In this document: positions 1 through 4,832 of the stretch, one piece after another | How positions within the stretch are numbered: position 1 is the stretch's first letter | Layout of the letters: each line of letters starts with the position of its first letter | DNA from: Methanobrevibacter sp. | Lineage (GTDB): Archaea; Methanobacteriota; Methanobacteria; Methanobacteriales; Methanobacteriaceae | Length of the DNA stretch: 6,941 nucleotides | NCBI GenBank assembly: GCA_031289975.1 | Contig: JAITOM010000076.1 | Span: 1 to 6,941 of the forward strand | Reading direction: 5' to 3' | The notes under the pieces: generated by a model | Seen by the model: only the letters and a program-made list of their open reading frames with translations | What the model was told of the DNA's origin: nothing | Database searches by the model: none | Position numbers and translations under genes: made by a program

Positions 1-212
1 ATACCATTCATTTCTGCAAATCTTGCAGCATGCCATGCTTCTTCTCTTGCTAAATTTTTAAATACTTCACCTAATTCACCATAACCTTCTCTTGAAGCTT
101 GTCTGGACATAGCTAAATATATTCCAACTTCTTGAGTTTCACCCATAAAGTTATTTTGTACTTCAGTTTCTAATTCTGTATTTTTTGTAATGCCTATTTT
201 ATGTTCGTTCAT
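1..212 (-). CDS. Rubrerythrin-type ferritin-like diiron protein, N-terminal part (cut by window edge)
   Basis: The first 70 codons are visible, reading from ATG at 212 to the window edge with no stop; the rest lies outside. The visible part resembles the four-helix ferritin-like domain of rubrerythrins. Glu25 in GETQEVG and the pair Glu58-x-x-His61 in REEAWHAARF fit the expected pattern of diiron ligands, with the helix-1 and helix-2 ligands about 33 residues apart. Rubrerythrins of anaerobes reduce hydrogen peroxide in the cytoplasm; many carry a C-terminal rubredoxin domain, which cannot be checked here. The start is well supported: GGAGGA at 226-221 lies 8 bases upstream of the ATG. The gene follows fprA on the same strand after a 154-base gap, and no T-run terminator is visible in that gap, so cotranscription is possible. 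The oxygen-reducing FprA next door supports an oxidative-stress role. Family assignment is fairly sure; the exact subfamily is not. Confidence 0.85.
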   Translation of the reverse strand, partial: MNEHKIGITKNTELETEVQNNFMGETQEVGIYLAMSRQASREGYGELGEVFKNLAREEAWHAARFAEMNG

Positions 213-220
213 AGTATAAT

Positions 221-226
221 TCCTCC
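221..226 (-). promoter_or_regulatory. Ribosome binding site of the rubrerythrin-type gene
   Basis: GGAGGA on the minus strand, 8 bases before the ATG at 212. It is the strongest Shine-Dalgarno match in the window and fixes the start codon. Confidence 0.8.
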
Positions 227-286
227 AATTATATATTAATAACTAATTTACAGTTATTACAATTTTTATTTATTATAAGTTATAAT

Positions 287-297
287 CTATAAATTTT
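287..297 (-). promoter_or_regulatory. Possible TATA box for the rubrerythrin-type gene
   Basis: Minus strand AAAATTTATAG lies about 75 bases before the start codon, in the gap after fprA. It would allow transcription independent of fprA with a leader of about 50 bases. The whole gap is AT-rich, so TATA-like strings are expected by chance and this call is weak. A 3'-end or start-site map would settle whether fprA and this gene share a transcript. Confidence 0.25.
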
Positions 298-366
298 ATG
301 AATATTTTTTTTTTTAAAGATGTTAAATTTCTTTATTATATCTAAATTTAATAATATCCATTTATA

Positions 367-1587
367 TTATAATTTTTTAGCTTCTTGAGCTAATTTTTTT
401 CCTAATTCAAAAGTATCAGCTTGTTCTTCTTCATTAGGAACATATAAAACTTCTTTTTGGTTAATGACTTTAAATCCAGAATCATTGAGTAAATCAGCTA
501 CTATTTTTGGAGATCCTCCTTTTCCACCCATTGAACCAAAAGTAAGGGCTAATCTTTTTATTCCAGTTCTTTGGAATTTTAAACCTTTTAAATAGAAAAG
601 TAAGTCTCCAATACTTGGATATGCTTCATCATTAAGGGTTGGAACTCCAATAGCTACAGCTTTACTTTCTAATATACTTTTGACAATTTCACTTCTTTCA
701 TCTTCATGAAGATAGTACATTTCAACATCAAAACCTTCACTTATTGCACCTTCAGCTATTTCATGAGCTAAAATTTTTGTAGAATAATGCATTGTATCGT
801 ATATGATGGTTATTTTATTTTTACATTTTCCTGTCGCCCATTCACTGTATGCTCCAATGACTTTCATAGGATCAGTCCATATTTGTCCATGTGATGGTGC
901 AATCATTTTAATTTTATCTAATAATCCAAGTTCAGTCACTTCTTCAAATTTTTTAAGCACTAATTTGGATAATGGTACAATTAAGTTAGCATAGAACTTT
1001 TTAGTTGCATCCATAAGAACATATTCAGGGATTTCATGATCAAATCTTTGTGGATAACATAAATGTTGTCCGAATGCATCATTTGGGAATAAAATTCCAT
1101 TTTCAACAAGTAATGTAAACATACTATCTGGCCAATGTAATAGGATTGCATCTAAAAATGCTAATGTTTTTCCACCAAGTTCTAATTGATCTCCAGTTCC
1201 AACATTTATAAATTCAGCTCCATCAATATTAGGATAATGCCTTAGTAATCCTTCAACAGCTATTTTAGTTGAGTAAATTGGTGCTTGTGGGAATCTTTTA
1301 TGTAAATCTACTAATGTTCCACTATGATCTTTTTCAATATGGTTTTGTATAATAAAGTCCACATTTACAGGTCTATTTTCTTTTTCAAATGCATCTTCTA
1401 AACGTGCCATGATTTCAGGCGTATTTCCTGGATATGCACTATCAATTACAGCTACTTTTTCTCCAAAAACAATGTATGCATTGTAACTTGTACCTTTTAA
1501 AGTGTAACCATGATAGGATCTTAAATCCCAATCAAGTACTCCAATCCAGTACACTCCATCTTCAATTTTTACGGCTTCTGCTTTCAT
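367..1587 (-). CDS. fprA: F420H2 oxidase (oxygen-reducing flavodiiron protein FprA)
   Basis: This is a cytoplasmic flavodiiron protein of 406 residues, the usual family length. In methanogens FprA oxidises reduced coenzyme F420 and reduces O2 to water, protecting the cell during oxygen exposure. Residues 1-250 form the metallo-beta-lactamase-like diiron domain. Its ligand set is complete: His83-x-Glu85-x-Asp87-His88 in QNHIEKDHSGT, His151 (LLHWPDSM), Asp170 (FPNDAFGQH) and His233 (PSHGQIW). Residues about 257-400 form the flavodoxin-like FMN domain, with the phosphate loop YDTMHYST (263-270) and a second glycine-rich loop, GSMGGKGG (351-358). No C-terminal rubredoxin or flavin-reductase module is fused, as expected for the class A methanogen enzyme that uses F420H2 directly. 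The start ATG is preceded by AGATGAT (1597-1591), a weak ribosome site only 3 bases away. It stands upstream of the rubrerythrin-type gene, and a copy of a dispersed repeat lies directly upstream of its promoter region. Nitric oxide reduction is an alternative activity of the wider family. Confidence 0.95.
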   Translation of the reverse strand: MKAEAVKIEDGVYWIGVLDWDLRSYHGYTLKGTSYNAYIVFGEKVAVIDSAYPGNTPEIMARLEDAFEKENRPVNVDFIIQNHIEKDHSGTLVDLHKRFPQAPIYSTKIAVEGLLRHYPNIDGAEFINVGTGDQLELGGKTLAFLDAILLHWPDSMFTLLVENGILFPNDAFGQHLCYPQRFDHEIPEYVLMDATKKFYANLIVPLSKLVLKKFEEVTELGLLDKIKMIAPSHGQIWTDPMKVIGAYSEWATGKCKNKITIIYDTMHYSTKILAHEIAEGAISEGFDVEMYYLHEDERSEIVKSILESKAVAIGVPTLNDEAYPSIGDLLFYLKGLKFQRTGIKRLALTFGSMGGKGGSPKIVADLLNDSGFKVINQKEVLYVPNEEEQADTFELGKKLAQEAKKL

Positions 1588-1636
1588 ATTATCATCTTCT
1601 ACATTTCAAATTTGATTTTTTATTCATAATCTTATC

Positions 1637-1671
1637 TAAATATCTTAATTTTATTTAAATATCTTAATTTA
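1637..1671. repeat. Short direct repeat in the fprA leader region
   Basis: The 15-base string TAAATATCTTAATTT occurs at 1637-1651 and again at 1656-1670, a period of 19. It lies between the fprA start and the candidate TATA box, so it would be in the 5' leader or close to the transcription start. It may be a slippage product or a paired protein site; nothing distinguishes these. Confidence 0.6.
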
Positions 1672-1678
1672 TTAATTT

Positions 1679-1687
1679 TATTTATAA
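1679..1687 (-). promoter_or_regulatory. Possible fprA TATA box at the edge of a dispersed repeat
   Basis: Minus strand reads CCATTATAAATAAAATT, giving the TATA-like ATTATAAATA about 95 bases before the fprA ATG and an expected leader of about 70 bases. The TATA string spans the outer end of repeat copy 1 (which starts at 1683), so part of the promoter would come from the repeat. Other AT-rich strings nearby could also serve. Confidence 0.35.
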
Positions 1688-1869
1688 TGGTTTTGATAAA
1701 GTTCTTAATAAAATAACTTTTTTAAAAATAAATACTATTAGAAAACATTAGTTTAAAATTATTTATATTAATCAAAATTATAGATTTTTATAAAGTGATA
1801 TTTAAAATTAAATAATTTAATAAAAAAATTATCATTAAAAATTTAAGAACATTTTCCATAAGAACTATA
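1683..1869 (+). repeat. Dispersed repeat family, copy 1 (internally deleted)
   Basis: This 187-bp non-coding AT-rich repeat closely matches copy 2 (2329-2541) in the same orientation and copy 3 (6754-6941) in reverse complement. Its left end reads TATAATGG followed by TTTTGATAAAGTTCTTAA (1691-1708). Its right end, read on the minus strand, is TATAGTTC followed by a related string ending GTTCTTAA, so the ends are imperfect inverted repeats. Shared internal strings include AAAAATAAATACTATTA and TTATAGATTTTTATAAA. About 29 bp of the middle that copies 2 and 3 share is missing here. No reading frame is conserved. The architecture suggests a MITE-like non-autonomous element. A TA target duplication is possible, but cannot be distinguished from the element's own TATA ends. 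The left end abuts the fprA promoter region and the right end is interrupted by another element at 1875. Confidence 0.8.
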
Positions 1870-2011
1870 AATTTGGCACTGTAAAAAGAGGATTGAAATT
1901 TACAATTTGGATTTTAGCATAAAATCATTAAGCCCCTATACATGTCATTAAACTTTTATCGTCTGTTTTTAATTGTGAAAATCCATGCTGATTTTACAGT
2001 GCCATAAATTT
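1867..2011. mobile_element. 129-bp MITE with 8-bp target duplication
   Basis: The element proper is 1875-2003. It begins GGCACTGTAAAA (1875-1886) and ends TTTTACAGTGCC (1992-2003), a perfect 12-bp inverted repeat. The inverted repeat extends imperfectly to 33 bp (1875-1907 against 1971-2003), with 26 of 33 positions matching. ATAAATTT occurs exactly on both sides (1867-1874 and 2004-2011), an 8-bp target-site duplication. The interior has no reading frame of useful length, so the element must have been moved by a transposase acting from elsewhere. The GGCACTGT tip and the 8-bp duplication are like IS6-family ends. IS1595-type elements, and ISM1 of Methanobrevibacter smithii, also make 8-bp duplications, so the parent family is left open. 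The interior is visibly less AT-rich than the flanks. Confidence 0.9.
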
Positions 2012-2328
2012 TAATAAATCTAATTTAAATAAATTTTATACATTATCAATTAATTTTTAATTAAATATATATTTAAAAAATTTGATAATTTGATTATAAA
2101 CTCAATGTTCGTATGTATACAAACAATTATATTTTTTAATATTTTAGTATATAAATGTTTTTGTTGAAATTTTTTCTTTTGTATATATAAAATTCTTTCG
2201 TAATGAATGAAATAATATATATAATATATAAACATAATTATTAATTAAATTATAACATAATTATTAATTAAATTATATTATTAGTTTAATATTACTTAGC
2301 TAATTTTAAAATATGAAGTAATTTTAAA
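2012..2328. other. Gene-free AT-rich spacer between the MITE and repeat copy 2
   Basis: No credible gene was found on either strand. The only sizeable open frame (2050-2235, minus) is low-complexity Ile/Tyr/Lys translation of AT-rich DNA without a ribosome site. Visible structure consists of an imperfect palindrome at 2107-2124 (GTTCGTAT-GT-ATACAAAC, one mismatch), a perfect 23-bp tandem duplication at 2231-2276, and a 7-bp inverted repeat ATTACTT/AAGTAAT at 2291-2297 and 2316-2322. Confidence 0.6.
2231..2276. repeat. Perfect 23-bp tandem duplication
   Basis: The 23-base unit beginning AACATAATTATTAATT occurs twice, head to tail, at 2231-2253 and 2254-2276 without mismatch. Perfect identity suggests a recent slippage event in non-coding DNA. 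Confidence 0.85.
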
Positions 2329-2541
2329 TATAGTAGTTTTGATAAAGTTCTTAATAAATAACTTTTTTAAAAATAAATACTATTAAAAAATATTTATTTA
2401 AAATTATTTATATTAATTAAAATAAGTTTATATTATTTAAAATTTAAAATTATAGATTTTTATAAATTAATATTTGAAATTAAATAATTTAATAAAAAAG
2501 AGTATCATCCAAAATTTAAGAACTTTTCCAAAATGACTATA
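2329..2541 (+). repeat. Dispersed repeat family, copy 2 (most complete)
   Basis: This 213-bp copy is complete at both ends. Left end: TATAGTAG then TTTTGATAAAGTTCTTAA (2329-2354). Right end read on the minus strand: TATAGTCA then TTTTGGAAAAGTTCTTAA (2541-2516). The two 26-bp ends match at 22 positions, so they are true terminal inverted repeats. The copy keeps the middle segment (GTTTATATTATTTAAAATTT) that copy 1 has lost and copy 3 retains. It contains no reading frame. It lies immediately beyond the terminator of the secreted-protein gene, in direct orientation to copy 1 and about 460 bp away from it. Confidence 0.85.
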
Positions 2542-2545
2542 CATG

Positions 2546-2575
2546 AAAAAAAATTAATAAAAAAAATAAAATTTT
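2546..2575 (-). terminator. T-rich archaeal terminator after the secreted-protein gene
   Basis: On the minus strand, starting about 30 bases after the stop codon, there are three T-runs: TTTT near 2574-2571, eight Ts at 2566-2559 and eight Ts at 2553-2546. Tandem T-runs without a GC stem are typical archaeal intrinsic terminators. Confidence 0.7.
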
Positions 2576-2605
2576 TGTTGTTTTAAGAATCTACTATTGA
2601 GTAAC

Positions 2606-3655
2606 TTAACTACTTACATAAATGTATTCTGGAACCCATGTACTATAAGGCACGGTCCAATCAGTACCAGATCCCCAACCACCTTGAACAGCTCGACAAG
2701 TTTCTAACCAGTAAAAAGTACCATCTAATATTACATAAGGGACACGATGGTTTCCTAACTCAGAATGTCCTTGATATATTCCACATTGGTAACCTGCAGA
2801 TTCAAGAGCATTGTATACAATTTGACTGAATGAGTAACAATCACCATCCACACCATAGGTCATTCCACTTAATTGGCTTTTTAATGAGTTTACAAGACTC
2901 CATCCATTACCACTATAGGAATGCCCATAAGAATTACTTTCACTTGAATAAGAACTACTTTCACTTGAAGAATAGCTACTACTTAAAGAAGAAGCACTAC
3001 TGCTTGAAGAAGAACTGTCACTTGAAGAAAGATCGTTGTTTTCTACAAGAACTGTAGCTTCAAAATATATGGAATCTGGAAGAGTATTATTGTTATCAGA
3101 TTTATAATTTACAATTCTTACAAATCCATCAACGGTATCATTAAAAGATAGGTTACCTAATTTTTCACTCATTAAGAAATTAGGTGCTTGCTTAGTTAAG
3201 TCGATGAATGAGATTATGGATACTGAAGCATCAACATAATCTTTTTTATCAAGTTCGCCTGCGGAATTATTCCCTTTAGAATAAGCAAATCCAATATTAT
3301 TTAAAACTTGAATAGAAGAAGAGTTGATAGAAGAGTCTGTATTAACTATAACTTTGGATAACATGTATAAAAGTTGTTCCATAGTATAATTTTTACCAAC
3401 AATTTCAACATTAGCAGGTAATTCTCCATTTTCATCTTCATACAGTTTTACTTGCTTAGAAGCAGTTATTACATCAGTTATATTAACTGTATCAGTAATT
3501 TCATTAACAACACTATCATTACTTGCATTTGTATTTAAACCATCACTATTATTCACACTACTATTTACATCATAACTTTCATCCATAAGGTAGCTTGCAC
3601 TTATTAAAGATATTGAAAGCATACAAACTATACCCAAGATTAAAGTATTTTTCAC
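2606..3655 (-). CDS. Secreted pseudomurein-binding-repeat protein with C-terminal transglutaminase-like cysteine domain
   Basis: This 349-residue protein was probably exported. Residues 1-20 are a hydrophobic N-terminal signal or anchor (K2, then LILGIVCMLSISLISA). Residues 61-105 look like a pseudomurein-binding repeat: a VKLYEDENGELPANVEI core followed by YTMEQLLYMLSK. Residues 139-182 look like a second, diverged repeat (DASVSIISFID...PNF...LSFNDTVDGF). Residues 208-240 are an almost pure Ser linker. Residues about 250-349 resemble a transglutaminase-like/C71-type cysteine peptidase domain, with Cys273 (DGDCYSFSQ), His303 (GNHRVPYV) and either Asp311 or Glu318 as third residue. Repeats plus a cysteine endoisopeptidase is the layout of the pseudomurein endoisopeptidases PeiW and PeiP, so wall remodelling or self-lysis is a reasonable inference. 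A non-enzymatic adhesin-like role is also possible. The start is GTG; GAGGTGA (3675-3669) lies 13 bases upstream, rather far, and the signal sequence supports this start over internal Met12. It stands alone, with its own terminator. Confidence 0.8.
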   Translation of the reverse strand: MKNTLILGIVCMLSISLISASYLMDESYDVNSSVNNSDGLNTNASNDSVVNEITDTVNITDVITASKQVKLYEDENGELPANVEIVGKNYTMEQLLYMLSKVIVNTDSSINSSSIQVLNNIGFAYSKGNNSAGELDKKDYVDASVSIISFIDLTKQAPNFLMSEKLGNLSFNDTVDGFVRIVNYKSDNNNTLPDSIYFEATVLVENNDLSSSDSSSSSSSASSLSSSYSSSESSSYSSESNSYGHSYSGNGWSLVNSLKSQLSGMTYGVDGDCYSFSQIVYNALESAGYQCGIYQGHSELGNHRVPYVILDGTFYWLETCRAVQGGWGSGTDWTVPYSTWVPEYIYVSS

Positions 3656-3668
3656 CTTCGAAATAATT

Positions 3669-3675
3669 TCACCTC
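3669..3675 (-). promoter_or_regulatory. Ribosome binding site of the secreted-protein gene
   Basis: Minus strand GAGGTGA is a strong match to the methanogen anti-Shine-Dalgarno, but it ends 13 bases before the GTG start. No in-frame ATG, GTG or TTG lies closer to it. GGTGA recurs at the start codon itself (AAGGTGAAA). Confidence 0.6.
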
Positions 3676-3697
3676 AAAATTTTATTTGTGTATATCA

Positions 3698-3706
3698 TAA
3701 TTTAAA
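3698..3706 (-). promoter_or_regulatory. Possible TATA box of the secreted-protein gene
   Basis: Minus strand TTTAAATTA lies about 45 bases before the start codon and would give a leader of about 20-25 bases that just includes the GAGGTGA ribosome site. A second candidate, TTTTAAATAG, lies further upstream near 3736-3745. The call is weak because the region is AT-rich. Confidence 0.3.
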
Positions 3707-3707
3707 C

Positions 3708-3757
3708 AGGATATTCCTAAAGAGAGGAACATTCTATTTAAAACAGAAGAACATTCT
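3708..3757. promoter_or_regulatory. Cluster of repeated GAACATTCT-like sites upstream of the secreted-protein gene
   Basis: GAACATTCT occurs twice exactly, at 3727-3735 and 3749-3757, 22 bases or about two helical turns apart. A related small palindrome AGGATATTCCT lies at 3708-3718, closer to the gene, and AATATTCTT follows the second copy. These sites surround the candidate TATA boxes, as expected for a repressor or activator site array. No regulator is identified. Confidence 0.35.
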
Positions 3758-3801
3758 CTAAAAAAATATTCTTACTTAACAAAATTGGAAATTATATTAA
3801 A

Positions 3802-3850
3802 TCTATCAACTATTATAATAAAAATTCTATCAACTTATTATAATAAAAAT
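3802..3850. repeat. 24/25-bp tandem duplication
   Basis: TCTATCAAC is followed by TATTATAATAAAAAT at 3802-3825. The same string recurs at 3826-3850 with one added T. The two units are directly adjacent and otherwise identical. Confidence 0.8.
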
Positions 3851-3855
3851 AAAAT

Positions 3856-3880
3856 TATAATCTTTAAAAATAAGATTATA
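3856..3880. repeat. Perfect 9-bp inverted repeat (hairpin)
   Basis: TATAATCTT (3856-3864) and AAGATTATA (3872-3880) are perfect complements separated by the 7-base loop TAAAAAT. It immediately follows the tandem duplication at 3802-3850. The stem is weak in G and C. It could be a protein-binding palindrome or an RNA hairpin; the function is unknown. Confidence 0.65.
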
Positions 3881-4186
3881 TCTCTAAAATAATAAAGTTT
3901 GTTTTTTATTAACCATATCGAATCATATAATATTATATTAATTTATTCAAAAACAATGAACTTATACAAATATGTAATTCATATATAATTTAATAAATTA
4001 ACTTATAAACATATACAATCGTTATATAATTGATAAATTTTAAAAAAATCCAATTTTGCTTTCACTTTCCTTTTAATAAAATAATCTTATATAAAGGTTT
4101 CTAAACAATGTTCAAAATTAACTGATTTTCCTTTATTAAAAACAATAATACTTTAAAATAAGTTCTTTAAAAATATTTTAATTTGT

Positions 4187-4350
4187 CAACATAAGGTTAA
4201 AAACTAATTAAAAATTTAAAATCTCTTTAAATAAAATTTAAAAAAAATCATAGTATTTATTTAAAATAAGATAAGGATTTAGTTTAATTAATTGAATAAA
4301 ATTAAAATTATGGATTAAATAAAAAAATTCCATGATTTTAACCTCAACAT
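4187..4350. repeat. Possible degenerate MITE-like segment
   Basis: AGGTTAAAA (4194-4202) and TTTTAACCT (4336-4344) form a perfect 9-bp inverted repeat enclosing 151 bp. CAACAT flanks both sides (4187-4192 and 4345-4350), like a 6-bp target duplication, but with one unpaired A at 4193. The inverted repeat does not clearly continue inward. The AT-rich context makes chance pairs likelier, so this is only a candidate element. Confidence 0.3.
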
Positions 4351-4774
4351 GTGTAAATTAAACTATTTTAATCTTATTTAAAGAAAAATAAAGATATTAA
4401 AAGAAAATGATAATTCGAGCTTAAATTTGATTTTTGGTACAGAAATTCTATTTTTTATTAGTAATTAAGCCTACTGATATTAAACAATATAAGATATTCA
4501 TTATTAAACCATCATTGTTTATTCTAATTTTAGATTTAAAATTTTATTAATTGATATAAATTAGTTTAGAACCTATTTTATAATTGTTGTAAGATTTAAG
4601 ACTGGATTTCAAATCTTCAATAGGATTTTTCATTTGAATTTAAATTTAATTCTAAAATAATATTTATTTATCTTTAAATAAAAAAATAAAAGATTTTGAT
4701 TAATTTTAAAATAAAATTATAAAAGTATATGAAAAATAAAGAACAATGATACAATTTCAATAAATAAAAATATA

Positions 4775-4801
4775 AATCTCTAATAATAAATAAATAAAAA
4801 A
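4775..4801 (-). terminator. T-rich terminator after mfnA
   Basis: Starting about 32 bases past the mfnA stop codon, the minus strand reads CTATTTTTTATTTATTTATTATT. It contains a run of six Ts at 4801-4796 and further T-rich steps. This fits an archaeal intrinsic terminator ending the hydrolase-mfnA transcript. Confidence 0.55.
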
Positions 4802-4832
4802 TAGCTTTCAAAACCAGTAATCTAAAAATTAT

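Larger units (their letters stand above)
3758..4832. other. About 1.1 kb gene-free AT-rich intergenic region
   Basis: No credible protein gene, tRNA, rRNA or CRISPR array is seen on either strand. Frames are short, lack ribosome sites and translate to low-complexity Ile/Asn/Lys. Supported structure is limited: a near-perfect tandem duplication (3802-3850), a 9-bp-stem hairpin (3856-3880), an orphan TATA-like TTATATAAAGG on the plus strand at 4087-4097, a possible MITE-like segment (4187-4350), a 7-bp hairpin AAGATTT/AAATCTT (4591-4617), and the mfnA terminator near 4775-4801. The region could host an unannotated small RNA, but nothing in the sequence proves it. Confidence 0.6.

Noticed and set aside
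1875..2003. Structured non-coding RNA instead of a mobile element
   Set aside because: The exact 8-bp direct repeats flanking perfect inverted ends are explained by transposition; an RNA gene would not create them.
2050..2235. Minus-strand 61-codon open frame rich in Ile, Tyr, Lys
   Set aside because: It has low-complexity composition expected from AT-rich DNA, no ribosome site and no recognisable motif.
1683..2541. Composite transposon bounded by direct repeat copies 1 and 2
   Set aside because: The enclosed DNA (1870-2328) holds no gene, and copy 3 shows the repeats occur singly elsewhere.
2638..3057. Plus-strand open frames opposite the secreted-protein gene
   Set aside because: They are antisense shadows of the Ser-rich and catalytic-domain coding sequence (His/Leu/Lys-rich); the minus-strand gene has signal peptide, domains and ribosome site.
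3802..3880. Possible CRISPR-like array
   Set aside because: The two repeat units are directly adjacent with no spacers, and no further units follow; this is a simple tandem duplication plus hairpin.
4003..4065. 20-codon GTG-started minus-strand frame preceded by AAAGGAAA
   Set aside because: Too short, no similarity to any known small protein, and the purine-rich string is common by chance.
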